Notes: generated by a model not told the origin, from the letters alone. Positions 11,494 to 22,712 are shown, counted from the first letter of the stretch. The stretch: 64,000 nt of DNA from Closterium sp. Naga37s-1 (GCA_947471745.1 CANJKZ010001146.1:1657501-1721500); one strand, 5' to 3'. Translations and numbers: made by a program.

Positions 11494-14400
11494 GTGCCCA
11501 CCACCCAGAGGCCCCGGGCGGCCCGTTCCCGCCGCAGCACAAGAGGGAGAGCGGGCGGCCCGTCCCCGCCGTGTCCTGAGCCGAGCCGCGCGCCCCGAGC
11601 CGAGCCGCGCCACCCAGCCGAGCCGCGACCCGACCTGAACCGAGCCGCGCCGCCCTGCCCTACCTGGTTCGTCCTACCTGCTTCTCCTACCGCTACTGCT
11701 GCTATTTCTACTGTTCCTATGGCTAGCCCACAGGTCCTCGTGTTCGATGCTGAGGGCCGCCCTGTGAAGTTTGACACCTGGCTCGATGACCTGCACCTCT
11801 ACCTACAGCTCACAGCCAAGGATGACATCTCACTGTACGATCACGCCCTAGGCCTTGTCACTGCCCCTGCTGCTACTGCTGACAGCACTGCTCGCTCACA
11901 GTGGCAGACTCGTGATGCCCACGCTCGCTTCGCCATTCGCAACTCCCTGCCGATAGATGAACGCGAGCACTTTGGTCAGCACAAGACTGCACCGGCACTG
12001 TACACAGCTGTAGTTGCTCGCTACTCCTCACCTGCCTCTGCCGCACTAGGCCGTCTCTCCCTCCCCTACCTGTTTCCCGACCTGGCCTCCTTTCACACAG
12101 TCGCTGACCTCATCACGCACCTCCGTACTAGTGAGGCCCGCTTCCGTGCCGCCATGCCTGCTGAGTTCCTTGCCACGCACCCCCCTCCACTCTGGCTCAC
12201 TCTCTATCACCTAGTCACCCGCCTCCCTGACACACTGCGTGCTGTCAGGGACCACTTCCTAGCTCGTTGCCCCACTGAGCTCACCATTGCCCTCCTCGAG
12301 AAGGAGCTACTTGCAGCTGAGGCTAGCATAGTCGCTGTAGGTGCCTCTCGTGGCGACCCCCGTACCCCGTTCTTTGAGGGGTGTTCTCCTTCCCCCCTTC
12401 TTCCCTCTGTCGCCTCTGCTGCTGCTGTCGACCTTCTTGGTACTGAGAAGGTCGGCGCTGCGTCTGCCTCGAGCGGACGCCGCAGCGGCAAGGGCAAAGG
12501 GGGCAAGGGTAGTGGCGGTGACGGCGGGGGAGGCGGCGGTGGGGGCGGTGGAGGCAGTGGGGGTGGTGGCTCGGCTGGAGGGGCGAGTGGTAGCGGTGGG
12601 GGTGGTGGCGGCAGCGGCGGGGGAGGTGGCAGGAGTGGAGGCGGCGGTTGGGGTGGCGGTGGACGAGGCGGCGGCAGGGGTTGGGGTGGTCGAGGAGGTG
12701 GCAGCGGTGGTGGTGGCCGTGGAGGCGCTGGCGGTGGCCAGGGCCAGCAGCACACTCTCTCGCCCCAGGAGGTCCGTGAGTGGTACTCTCAGCACGGGGG
12801 TGGGGGTGGTCTTAGCTGCACGTACGTCATTCGCACTGGTGACCGCACTGGTCAGCAGTGTGGACGACCGCACGCCACACAGCGCTGCTTCTCTCGTCTC
12901 GACGACGCTTGGCGTGTTCAGTTCCCTCAGGCCACTGAGCTGCCCCGCTGGCTTGATCTCCTGAAGAAGGGGATTGATATCTATGCTCTAGACTTTGATG
13001 CTATTCTATCTGCCATGTATGTGATGTCTACTAGTGGAGAGGGTGCTGAGTACTTGTGTGTGCCGCCCGACCCGGGCATTAGGGCCAGTGCGTCTGCCGC
13101 TCCAGGTACTCACGTGTCGGCTACCCCAGGTGCTGGTGAGGCTGCTGCTCTAGGTGCTCGTGTGTCTCCCCCCCTTGGTACTGCGTCGACTGCCGCACTG
13201 CACACCTTCACACTGGACTCAGGTGCTTCTCGCTGCTTCTTTCGTGACCGCACTGCCCTTGAGCCGCTTGCTCGGCCAGTTGCTGTCTCCCTTGCTGACC
13301 CCTCTGGGGGTCCGGTCATTGCGACCTCTTCCACTGTCCTTCCCTGCCCTGCGGTCCCGTCGGGCACACTGTCAGGTCTCCACCTCCCCTCGTTCTCTAC
13401 GAACTTGGTGGCAGGCTGTGCACTCCAGGACGGGGGTGTTCACCAGTTCACCCCTGCCTACGAGCGCGTGACACACTGCACGTGTGCTCGTACGGGCCGT
13501 CACTTGGCTACCTTCACTCGGCAGCCGGGGTCGGACCTGTACACACTGACTACTGAGTCCCCTCAGGTTGCTGCGACTGCGTCCGCGTCCGCGTCAGGTC
13601 AGCTGTCCGCCCCCTGCTCGTGTCGCTCTTTGGCACACGAGACTGTCCTCTGGCACCACCGCCTTGGCCACCCGTCTGTGCAGCGGCTTCGTGCCATGCA
13701 CTCCAGGTACCTTGTCTCTGGCCTGCCCAGGGTCCTTCCTCCCCTCCCACCCTCGCCTGCTCCTACCTGTCTCCCCTGTGTCGAGGGACGGCAGCGCGCC
13801 GCTCCTCACTCCTCCTCGTTCCCCCCGACGACTGCTCCCTTGCAGACACTCCACATGGACGTGTGGGGCCCAGCCCGCGTCCGTGGTCAGGGTCAGGAGA
13901 GGTACTTCCTGATAGTTGTTGACGACTACTCGCGCTACACCTCGGTCTTCCCCTTGCGCACCAAGGGTGAGGTCCCTGATGTCTTGATCCCTTGGATCCG
14001 CAGAGCCCGTCTCCAGCTCAGCGAGCGTTTTCACTCGGACTTTCCTGTCCTGCGCTTGCACTCTGACAGAGGTGGTGAGTTCTCCTCCGACCTCTTGGCA
14101 GCCTACTGTGCTGAGCACGGCATTGAGCAGTCGTTCACGCTTCCGGCTTCTCCACAGCAGAATGGGGTTGCGGAGCGCCGCATTGGCCTGGTCATGGAGG
14201 TCGCCCGTACCTCCTTGATCCATGCGGCTGCCCCCCACTTTCTGTGGCCGTTTGCGGTCCGGTACGCTGCGCATCAACTCAACCTCTGGCCCCGTGTCTC
14301 CTTGCCGGAGACCTCGCCCACGCTACTGTGGACGGGGGAGGTTGGCGATGCGTCGCGTTTCCGGGTCTGGGGGTCTCGAGCTTTTGTCCGCGATTCGTCT

Positions 14401-17400
14401 GCGGACAAGCTCTCCTCCCGTGCTGTTCCCTGCGTCTTCCTCGGCTTTGTCCCGGACGCGTCTGGTTGGCAGTTTTACCACGCCACCTCGCGCCGAGTCT
14501 TGCCCTCCCAGGACGTCACTTTTGACGAGTCCGTCCCCTACTACCGCCTCTTCCCCTACCGCACTGCCCCGCTCCCCCCCCCGCCTCTCTTCCTCTCGCC
14601 AGGTGCTGCTGTTGCAGACCCCCTCCCCCCTCAGGGTGCCGCTCCCTCAGGTGTGTCTCAGGTAGACCCGGTTGAGCCTGTTGAGGTAGCTGTCGACTCT
14701 CGTCCTGCTGGGGGTGCTGAGCCTGGGGGTGCTGAGCCTGGGGGTGTGGAGCCTGGGGGTGTGGAGCCTGGGGGTGTGGAGCCTGGGGGTGTGGAGCTTG
14801 AGGGTGCTGAGCTTGGGGGTGTGGAGCCTCGTGGTACTGAGCTGCGGAGTCCGGAGTCTGGGGGTTCTGCGTCTGGAGGTACGAGGTCTGGGAGTCCTGC
14901 ACCTGGAGGAGCCCTCTCCTCGGAGCAGCTACGTGCGTGGTACTTAGAGTACTGCAGCCTCCGGAGAGGTACCGCTCGAGCCGGACGTACTACTGGGACT
15001 GGTGCTAGTACTTCTTCTCCCGTTCGGGAGCTCCCCTCCCGCGAGCGGATCCGTGAGTGGTACGAGCGGCGCTGCACTCTTCGGAGTGGCGTGCCTCGTG
15101 TTACGAACCCCGCTGCTGTTGGAGCTGCTGCTGGTGCTGAGGACCCGGGCGTTGGAGCTGCTGCTGGTGCTGAGGACCTGGGCGTTGGAGCTGCTGCTGG
15201 TGCTGAGGACCCGGGCGTTGGAGCCGCTGCTGGTGCTGAGGACCCGGGCGTTGGAGCTGCTGCTGGTGCTGAGGACCCGGGCGTTGGAGCCGCTGCTGGT
15301 GCTGAGGACCCGGGCGTTGGAGCTGCTGCTGGTGCTGAGGACCCGGGCGTTGGAGCCGCTGCTGGTGCTGAGGACGTGGGCGCTGGAGCTGCTGCTGGTG
15401 CTGCGGACCCGGGCGTTGGAGCCGCTGCTGGTGCTGAGGACCCGGGCGTTGGAGCTACTGCTGGTGCTGAGGACCCGGGCGTTGGAGCTACCGCTGGTGC
15501 TGAGGACGTGGGCGCTGGAGCTGCTGCTGGTGCTGCGGACCCTGGTGCGGGTGTCCCTGCTGGCTCTGGTGTCGCTGCTCGGTCTCAGCCGTACTTTGTT
15601 CCGCTCCTTCAGCAGGTTCTTGGTCAGCTTCCTCCTCCTTTTCCTCCTCCCTCCTTAGAGTGTCCTCAGCCTGTCCAGCTGCAGTCGGCGTTACCGTCTG
15701 CCTCCTCTCTCCTTGGTCCTGCTCCTTACACTGGTCCGACTGGAGGTCTTACTGAGCGGCGTGAGCCTGCGTCTCGTCCTGCGTCGCCTGAGTCTCGTCC
15801 TGGGTCGCCTGTCCGCACTGCTCTCTCTAGTCGTCGAGTCCAGCGTCAGCGTCTTCCTGCTGTCCCAGGCACTCACCGGATGGCGCTTCGTCCGTCCACT
15901 GCTCCACAGCGTGTCCCACTGCCGTCTCCTCCTGCTTCCTCTCTTCCTGCTCTTCCTGACCCTGGGTCAGACTCTCTTCGTGCTACCAGTCCTGCTGTCA
16001 CGCGTCTCCTGGCCACTGTTGTCACTGACCCTTCCTTTGAGTCTGCTGCTGCGTCTGCCTTAGTTGCTGAGCTTGTCGACTTTGCTGCTCGCTGTCGTCT
16101 AGACTACGCTGCTAGCCTAGTTGCTGAGTCTGAGTCTGTCTGTCCTCCGTCCGTCGGGGGTGAGTGTGCTCTTGGCACTGACGTCCTTGAGGACAGGCAG
16201 GAGGAGTTCCAGTGCTTTGCTGCCGCTTTGCCCCATCTCGTGTCCATGCTTGTTGCCCCTGAGGGAGACCCGGATGCACCAGACATCCCGACCCCACGCT
16301 CTTACGCAGAGGCGATGGCCGGTCCCTACTCCTCTCAGTGGCAGTCAGCCATGGACACAGAGATGGCTTCCTGGAAGTCCACAGGCACCTACGTCGACGA
16401 GGTTCCCCCGCCTGGGGCGAACATCGTCAGTGGCATGTGGATTTTCAGGGTGAAGCGGCCGCCGGGTTCTCCGCCTGTCTTCAAGGCGCGTTACGTTGCA
16501 CGAGGCTTCAGTCAGCGCGAGGGAGTTGACTTCTTCCAGACCTTCTCCCCGACCCCGAAGATGACCACTCTTCGGGTTCTGCTGCACGTCGCCGCTCAGC
16601 GTGACTACGAGCTCCACTCGCTTGACTTCAGCACTGCTTTCCTGCAGGGCAGCCTGCACGAGGAGATCTGGCTGCGCCGTCCACCTGGCTTCACTGGGTC
16701 GTTCCCTCCTGGTACCCAGTGGAGCCTCCGACGGCCAGTCTACGGTCTCCGCCAGGCGCCTCGTGAGTGGCACGACACACTGAGGACTACGCTTGCGGCT
16801 CTTGGGTTCGCGCCTTCTACTGCTGACCCGTCGCTGTTTCTACGCACCGACACCTCACTGCCGCCGTTCTACGTCCTTGTGTACGTCGACGACTTGGTCT
16901 TTGCTACTGCTGACACTGTGGCACTCGCCCACGTGAAGTCGGAGCTGCAGAAGAGACACACGTGCACAGACCTGGGTGAACTGACAAGCTATCTTGGCTT
17001 GCGGATCACCCGGGACAGAGCACGCCGCACCATCACCTTGACTCAGTCACACATGGTGCAGCAGGTCCTTCAGCGCTTCCGCTTCACGTACTCCTCGCCT
17101 CAGCCCACTCCTCTGCCTACCGGTCACTCGCTCTCAGCTCTGCCTTCGGATGAGTCCGTAGAGCCGAGTGGCCCGTATCCAGAGCTTGTGGGTTGCCTCA
17201 TGTACCTGATGACATGCACTCGACCAGACCTTGCATACCCTCTCAGCATTCTTGCACGCTATGTCGCTCCCGGCCGTCACCGGAAGGAGCACATGGATGC
17301 AGCTAAGAGGGTGTTGCGCTACTTGTGCAGTACGTCGGGCATGGGGCTAGTGCTTGGAGGGCGAGTCCCAGTTGTTCTCACTGGGCACTCAGACGCTTCT

Positions 17401-17865
17401 TGGGCAGACGACCAGGCTACTCAGCGGTCGTCTCAGGGTTACTCCTTCAGTCTTGGCTCTGGTTCTGTTTCTTGGCGTTCTACTCGCTCTTCTTCTGTTC
17501 TCAGCTCCAGTTGTGAGGCTGAGATCTACGCCACAGCCATGGCGGCCCAGGAGCTACGCTGGCTCACCTACTTGCTGACCGACCTTGGAGAGCAGCCTCG
17601 TTCTCCTCCAGTGCTGTACGTCGACAACAAGGCAGCCATTGCCTTGTGTGAGGAGCACAGACTGGAGCACAGAACGAAGCACATTGCTCTGCGTTACTTC
17701 CTCGCTCGAGAGCTGCAGCAGCGTGGTCAGCTTTGCCTGCGTTACGTGGCCTCTGAGGCCAACACTGCTGATGTGTTCACCAAGGCGCTTCAGCCTTGTG
17801 ACCATCAGCGCTTTTGCACTCTCCTAGGCCTTGTGCCTACTGGACCTCACTTGCTTACTTCTTGA
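11494..17865 (+). CDS. Gag-pol polyprotein of copia element B (intact)
   Basis: A single open frame of 2123 codons. The ATG at 11719 (codon 76, MASPQVLVFDAEGRPVKF) is the likelier start, because the preceding codons lie in leader repeat. Order: gag capsid-like region (about 80-300), a Gly-rich tract, a Cys/His knuckle-like motif of unusual spacing, aspartic protease with DSGAS (Asp about 575), integrase HHCC (about 719-765), integrase catalytic Asp about 789, Asp about 856 and Glu about 893, an acidic/Ala repeat linker, RT from about 1630 with YVDD at 1797-1800, and RNase H from about 1960 to the end. It should supply capsid, protease, integrase and reverse transcriptase for copying RNA to DNA in a cytoplasmic particle. 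No lesion is visible, so B is a candidate autonomous source for its relatives. Confidence 0.93.
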   Translation: MPTTQRPRAARSRRSTRGRAGGPSPPCPEPSRAPRAEPRHPAEPRPDLNRAAPPCPTWFVLPASPTATAAISTVPMASPQVLVFDAEGRPVKFDTWLDDLHLYLQLTAKDDISLYDHALGLVTAPAATADSTARSQWQTRDAHARFAIRNSLPIDEREHFGQHKTAPALYTAVVARYSSPASAALGRLSLPYLFPDLASFHTVADLITHLRTSEARFRAAMPAEFLATHPPPLWLTLYHLVTRLPDTLRAVRDHFLARCPTELTIALLEKELLAAEASIVAVGASRGDPRTPFFEGCSPSPLLPSVASAAAVDLLGTEKVGAASASSGRRSGKGKGGKGSGGDGGGGGGGGGGGSGGGGSAGGASGSGGGGGGSGGGGGRSGGGGWGGGGRGGGRGWGGRGGGSGGGGRGGAGGGQGQQHTLSPQEVREWYSQHGGGGGLSCTYVIRTGDRTGQQCGRPHATQRCFSRLDDAWRVQFPQATELPRWLDLLKKGIDIYALDFDAILSAMYVMSTSGEGAEYLCVPPDPGIRASASAAPGTHVSATPGAGEAAALGARVSPPLGTASTAALHTFTLDSGASRCFFRDRTALEPLARPVAVSLADPSGGPVIATSSTVLPCPAVPSGTLSGLHLPSFSTNLVAGCALQDGGVHQFTPAYERVTHCTCARTGRHLATFTRQPGSDLYTLTTESPQVAATASASASGQLSAPCSCRSLAHETVLWHHRLGHPSVQRLRAMHSRYLVSGLPRVLPPLPPSPAPTCLPCVEGRQRAAPHSSSFPPTTAPLQTLHMDVWGPARVRGQGQERYFLIVVDDYSRYTSVFPLRTKGEVPDVLIPWIRRARLQLSERFHSDFPVLRLHSDRGGEFSSDLLAAYCAEHGIEQSFTLPASPQQNGVAERRIGLVMEVARTSLIHAAAPHFLWPFAVRYAAHQLNLWPRVSLPETSPTLLWTGEVGDASRFRVWGSRAFVRDSSADKLSSRAVPCVFLGFVPDASGWQFYHATSRRVLPSQDVTFDESVPYYRLFPYRTAPLPPPPLFLSPGAAVADPLPPQGAAPSGVSQVDPVEPVEVAVDSRPAGGAEPGGAEPGGVEPGGVEPGGVEPGGVELEGAELGGVEPRGTELRSPESGGSASGGTRSGSPAPGGALSSEQLRAWYLEYCSLRRGTARAGRTTGTGASTSSPVRELPSRERIREWYERRCTLRSGVPRVTNPAAVGAAAGAEDPGVGAAAGAEDLGVGAAAGAEDPGVGAAAGAEDPGVGAAAGAEDPGVGAAAGAEDPGVGAAAGAEDPGVGAAAGAEDVGAGAAAGAADPGVGAAAGAEDPGVGATAGAEDPGVGATAGAEDVGAGAAAGAADPGAGVPAGSGVAARSQPYFVPLLQQVLGQLPPPFPPPSLECPQPVQLQSALPSASSLLGPAPYTGPTGGLTERREPASRPASPESRPGSPVRTALSSRRVQRQRLPAVPGTHRMALRPSTAPQRVPLPSPPASSLPALPDPGSDSLRATSPAVTRLLATVVTDPSFESAAASALVAELVDFAARCRLDYAASLVAESESVCPPSVGGECALGTDVLEDRQEEFQCFAAALPHLVSMLVAPEGDPDAPDIPTPRSYAEAMAGPYSSQWQSAMDTEMASWKSTGTYVDEVPPPGANIVSGMWIFRVKRPPGSPPVFKARYVARGFSQREGVDFFQTFSPTPKMTTLRVLLHVAAQRDYELHSLDFSTAFLQGSLHEEIWLRRPPGFTGSFPPGTQWSLRRPVYGLRQAPREWHDTLRTTLAALGFAPSTADPSLFLRTDTSLPPFYVLVYVDDLVFATADTVALAHVKSELQKRHTCTDLGELTSYLGLRITRDRARRTITLTQSHMVQQVLQRFRFTYSSPQPTPLPTGHSLSALPSDESVEPSGPYPELVGCLMYLMTCTRPDLAYPLSILARYVAPGRHRKEHMDAAKRVLRYLCSTSGMGLVLGGRVPVVLTGHSDASWADDQATQRSSQGYSFSLGSGSVSWRSTRSSSVLSSSCEAEIYATAMAAQELRWLTYLLTDLGEQPRSPPVLYVDNKAAIALCEEHRLEHRTKHIALRYFLARELQQRGQLCLRYVASEANTADVFTKALQPCDHQRFCTLLGLVPTGPHLLTS
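15119..15550 (+). repeat. 33-bp tandem repeat coding an 11-residue Ala/Gly/acidic unit in element B
   Basis: About 13 units of 33 bases encode GVGAAAGAEDP-like peptides between integrase and RT. The DNA repeat is well kept, including synonymous positions, which suggests recent expansion by slippage. The period is a multiple of three, so copy-number change keeps the polyprotein in frame. Confidence 0.9.
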
Positions 17866-18041
17866 GTCTGTTGTACTGTGATCTCTATATATAAACCTGC
17901 ATGTGAACTGGTCTTGTGACCACTTGCTTGTGCTCGGAATTTGTGTGGTATCCTTGAGATCCACCCTGAGCTTGTTTTGCCTTGCTTTGCCTTGACTGGT
18001 CTTGTGACCCCTAGTTCTCCCCCACTTTGCCTATGGGGGTG

Positions 18042-18173
18042 TGTCAAACATTATATATGTTGTGTTAGTTTAGGCTACAGTGGGTTAGCCTATAGGGGGT
18101 ACACAATTCTAGGGTTAGGTACTTGTACTCTTTTCATTGCTAGTTCATTCATTCCTGTTCAGTGATTCCAACA
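18042..18173 (+). repeat. 3' LTR of element B
   Basis: Identical to 10632-10763. The right-hand neighbour is foreign copia DNA rather than a copy of the left flank. Confidence 0.93.
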
Positions 18174-18826
18174 GTCGAGGTCGAGCTCGGGCTGGTCGTC
18201 CTCTGCGTTGTCGAGCAGCGTGCTGTAGGCGGTCGATGGCAGACAGGCATGGTAGCTCAGCTTCTCTGCAGGCTTTCCGAGGTTGGGGCGGGAGGAATGC
18301 CTCGTCTTCACATTTTCGACTGGGACTTCCACCACGTCACTGTCGTCGGACTGCTCCCCTGAAGACAGCTCCCCTTCCTCGCCACCAAGGACTTCTACGA
18401 CGCCGCTCGACTCGCCATCGTCAAGCTGGTCCTCTGCCGACGGCTCCTCTGCTGACTCGGACTGCTCCCCTGCCGACATCTCCTCTGTCGTCGGCTCCTC
18501 GACCGATCACGCCTTTGCCAAATCCTCTGCCCGGCGCTCCCCTGTCGTCGAAGGCTTCTCCACTCGTCTGCTGAGGTGCATCTCGTCACGTCGGCCGCCG
18601 GTGATGCCACTAGCCGGCGCTGAAGGCGACGCAGCAATGCTCCCCTCATCGCCGGTGGCCGAAGGCGACGCCGTCTTCGGTGGTTCAGCGACAAGGGGCA
18701 GAGGGGAGGTAGAGGTGGGCGCAGAGGGAGGAGTCACGTCCTCGACGTCGTCATCCTCGATGGCAAGCAAAGGGGTCGTCGTCGAGGAGGGATCCGTCGG
18801 CGCGACAGCAGGTTTCCGCGTCGAAT
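18174..18826 (-). mobile_element. Antisense fragment of a different copia family captured between B and A's pol
   Basis: On the minus strand this piece encodes an acidic, Ser-rich stretch followed by RHSSRPNLGKPAEKLSYHAC and a short acidic tail. That style is typical of the integrase-RT linker of copia polyproteins. The two minus-strand frames (18860-18507 and 18479-18159) are offset, so it is decayed. It joins B's 3' LTR at 18173/18174 and A's integrase near 18826. Its parent element is not in the window. Confidence 0.6.
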
Positions 18827-21800
18827 GGGGGGCCCAGCCCGCGTCCGTGGACAGGGTCACGAGCGTTACTTCCTGCTGGTCGTTGATGACTACTCGCGTT
18901 ACACCACAGTCTTCCCCTTGCGCAGCAAGGGTGAGGTCCCTGAGGTGTTGATCGACTGGATCCGCGGTGCTTGTCGCCAGCTCAGTGAGAGTTTCGGTTC
19001 AGAACTTCCTGTTCTGCGTCTGCACTCAGACAGAGGTGGGGAGTTTTCCTCCGACCTCCTGAGGGCCTTCTGTCGTTCGGAGGGCATCCGCCAGACGTTC
19101 ACGCTTCCGGCCTCCCCGCAGCAAAATGGGATTGCTGAGCGCCGCATTGGCATGGTCATGGACGTCGCTCGTACGTCCATGATCCATGCGGCTGCTCCCC
19201 ATTTTCTGTGGCCGTTCGCGGTTCAGTACGCTGCGCATCATATCAACCTTCAGCCTCGTGTCTCCTTGCCGGAGACCACACCTACTCTGCGGTGGACGGG
19301 GAAGGTTGGCGATGCGTCCGTGTTCCGTGTCTGGGGATCTCGAGCTGTTGTCCGCGACACTACAGCGGAGAAGCTGTCCTCCCGTGCCGTTCCCTGTGTC
19401 TTCCTTGGCTTCCCTCCTGACGCACCCGGGTGGCAGTTCTACCACCCCACCTCGCGTCGTGTTCTGTCCTCTCAGGACGTCACGTTTGACGAGTCGGTTT
19501 GGTACTACCGTCTCTTTCCCTACCGCACTGCCTCTCTCCCCCCCCCGCCGCTCTTCCTAGCACCAGGTACTCCCCCGGTAGACCCCCTCCCCCCCTAGGG
19601 TCCTGCCCCCTCAGGTGTGTCCCAGGTAGACCCTGCCGAGCCGGTCGAGGTAGCTGTCGACTAAGGTGCTACTAGGGGTGCTGAGCTTGCGGGTGCGGGG
19701 ACTGGGGGTGCTGAGCCTGAGCGTGTGGAGCCTGGGGGTGCTGAGTCTGGGGGTGCTGAGTCTGGGGGTGCTGAGCCTGGGCGTGTGGAGCCTGAGGGTA
19801 CTGTGTCTGGAGGTGTTGAGCCTGCGCGTGCTGAGTCTGGAGGTGCTCTAAGTGTCCCGTCGCGGCGGGAGCCTCTCTCTCTACAGCAGCTTCGTGAGTG
19901 GTACTCTTGGCGCTGTCGAGGTGCTGCTGGTGCTGCTGGAGCTGCTGGAGGTGCTGCTGGTGCTGGAGGTGCTACTGGTGCTGGAGCTGCTGGAGGTGCT
20001 GTTGGTGCTGGAGCTGCTGGAGGTGCTGCTGGTGCTGGAGCTGCTGGAGGTACTGCTAGAGCTGCTGGCAGTGCTGCTGGTACTGGAGGTGCTGCTGGTG
20101 CTGGAGCTGCTGGAGCTGCTGGAGGTGCTGCTGGGACTGGAGACCCTGGGGCTAGGGTACCGGTTCTGTCTCTGCTGTTTCTGGAGGCGCTGCACGGCCG
20201 CGGCCGTACTACGTTCCGCTCCTTCAGCGGGTTCTTGGCTCCCCGCCTTCTCCTGGTCCTCCTCCTCCTTTCGTGAGTCCACGGCCTGTCCAGTCCCAGT
20301 CGCAGTTGCAGCCAGCCTCTCCACTGCCTGGTCCTTCTCCTTACTCTGGACCGACTAGAGGTCTTACGGAGCGTCGTGAGCCTGAGTCTCGTCCTGTGTC
20401 GCCTGCATCTCGTTCTGCGTCGCCTGTCTGTACTGTTCGCGCTGGTCGTGTTTCGCGTCCGCGTCCTCCTCCTGTCCCTGGCACTCACTCTATGACTCTG
20501 CGTCCTTCCACTGCTCCGCAGCGTGTCCCTTTGCCGTCTCCTCCTGCGTCCTCTCTTCCTGCCGGTCCGGACCCTGCGTCTGACTCCCTACGTGCTTCTA
20601 GTTCAGCTGTCACGCGTTTTCTGGCCACTGCTGTCACTGACCCTTTGTTTGAGTCCACTGCTGCGTCTGCTCTTGTTACTGAGCTCGTTGACTTTGCTGC
20701 AGCCTGTCGCCTAGACTACGCCACTAGTCTTGTTGCTGAGTCTGCGTCTGTGTCTGTCTGTCCTCCGTCCGTCGGGGGTGAGTGTGCTCTTGGCACGGAC
20801 GTTCTTGAGGACAGACAGGAGGAGTTTGAGTGCTTTGCTGCTTCTGTACCTCATCTCGTGTCCATGCTGCTTGCCCCTGAGGGAGACCCGGATGCACCAG
20901 ACATCCCGACCCCGCGCTCTTACGCAGAGGCGATAGAGGGTCCCTACTCCTCTCAGTGGCAGGCAGCCATGGACGCCGAGATGGCTTCCTGGAAGTCCAC
21001 AGGCACCTACGTCGACGAGGTTCCCCCGCCTGGGGCGAACATCATCAGTGGCATGTGGATCTTCAGGGTGAAGCGGCCGCCGGGTTCTCTGCCTGTCTTC
21101 AAGGCGCATTACGTTGCACGTGGCTTCAGTCAGCGACAGGGAGTTGACTTCTTCCATACCTTCTCCCCTAGCCCAAAGATGACCACTCTTCGGGTACTGG
21201 TGCACGTAGCTGCTCAGCGTGACTACGAGCTCCACTCGCTTGACTTCAGCACAGCCTTCCTACAGGGCAGCCTGCACGAGGAGATCTGGCTGCGCCGCCC
21301 ACCTGGCTTCACTGGGTCGTTTCCAGCTGGTACCCAGTGGAGCCTCCGGCGGCCAGTCTACGGTCTCCGTCAGGCACCCCGTAAGTGGCACGACACACTG
21401 AGGACGACTCTTGCTGCTCTTGGTTTTGCTCCTTCCACTTCTGACCCTTCTCTGTTTTTACGCACTGACACTACTCTGCCGCCGTTCTACGTTCTCGTGT
21501 ACGTAGACGACCTCGTCTTTGCTACTGCTGACACTGAGGCACGCGCCCACGTGAAGTCCGAGCTGCAGAAGAGACACACTTGCACAGACCTGGGTGAGCT
21601 GACAAGCTATCTTGGCTTGCGGATCACCCGGGACAGAGCACAGCGCACCATTACCTTGACTCAGTCACACATGGTGCAGCAGGTCCTTCAGCGCTTCGGC
21701 TTCACGTACTCCTCGCCACAGTCCACTCCTCTGCCTACCGGTCACTCGCTCTCAGCTCCACCTTCGGACGAGTCCGTAGAGCCGAGTGGCCCGTATCCAG

Positions 21801-22483
21801 AGCTTGTGGGCTGCCTCATGTACCTGATGACTTGCACACGACCTGACCTCGCATACCCTCTCAGCCTTCTGGCTCGCTACGTGGCTCCCGGCAGGCACCG
21901 AAAGGTGCACTGGGATGCTGCGAAGAGGGTGTTGCGATACTTGTGCAGTACATCGGGCATGGGGCTCGTGCTTGGAGGACGGGCTCGAGTTGTCCTCACT
22001 GGTCACGCTGATGCCTCCTGGGTTGACGACTTGGCTACGCAGCGGTCGTCACAGGGTTACACCTTCAGTCTTGGCTCCGGTTCTGTCTCTTGGCGGTTTA
22101 CCCGCTCTTCTTCTGTTCTCAGCTCCAGTTGTGAGGCGGAGATCTACGCTGGGGCCATGGCTGCTCAGGAGCTACGCTGGCTCACCTACCTGCTGACCGA
22201 CTTGGGAGAGGCGCCTCGTTCTCCTCCAGTTCTGTACGTCGACAACAAGGCCATGCTGGCCTTGTGTCAGGAGCACAGACTGGAGCACAGAACGAAGCAC
22301 ATTGCTCTGCGCTACTTCCTTGCTCGAGAGTTGCAGCAGCGTGGCCAGCTTCGTCTTGCTTACGTGGCCTCTCAGGCCAACACTGCTGATGTTTTCACCA
22401 AGGCACTTCAGCCTTATGATCATCAGCGTTTCTGTACTGTGTTAGGCCTTGTACCTACTGTGCCTCACTTGCTTTGTTCTTGA
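18825..22483 (+). pseudogene. Pol remnant of copia element A (mid-integrase to RNase H)
   Basis: The remnant begins inside integrase just after the position of the first catalytic Asp, keeps the later Asp and Glu, then continues through the Gly/Ala linker to RT (YVDD intact) and RNase H. Compared with C, CAG has become TAG at 19596-19598 and TCA has become TAA at 19662-19664. One base is also lost near 20153. From 20273 to 22483 the RT-RNase H frame is open (736 codons). Without gag, protease and the integrase N-terminus it is non-autonomous. Confidence 0.88.
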
Positions 22484-22712
22484 CTCTGCCTGTACTGTAC
22501 TCTTTATACATATACCTGCATGCTTACACTTGCTAAGTTGTGTTCACTGTATTGTTTGTTCTCCTTTATATAAATCTGCATGTGAACTGGCCTTGTGGCC
22601 ATTTGCTTGTGCTCAGACTGCGTGGTGACTTTGTGATCCACCCTGAGCTTGCTTTGCCTTTCTTGACTGGTCTTGTGACCTCTTGTTCTCCCCCACTTTG
22701 CCTATGGGGGTG

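Larger units (their letters stand above)
10632..18173 (+). mobile_element. Copia element B: complete and apparently intact, nested in A
   Basis: The 132-bp LTRs at 10632-10763 and 18042-18173 are identical by eye. A primer-binding site (TGGTATAGAGCAGG) starts at 10764 and a polypurine tract (CTATGGGGGTG) precedes the 3' LTR. One uninterrupted gag-pol frame fills the interior. The expected 5-bp target duplication is missing: GGTTC lies on the left and GTCGA on the right. That suggests a deletion at one side or a recombination origin for the A/B composite. Confidence 0.92.

Noticed and set aside
11494..11718. First 75 codons of the element B frame as true gag N-terminus
   Set aside because: They are encoded by GC leader repeat (Arg/Pro/Ala-rich) and precede a better ATG with gag-like sequence, so I treat them as probably untranslated.
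18159..18860. Minus-strand host gene after element B
   Set aside because: The acidic Ser-rich and RHSSRPN-type sequence matches a copia linker, the frames are offset, and one frame runs into the B LTR.
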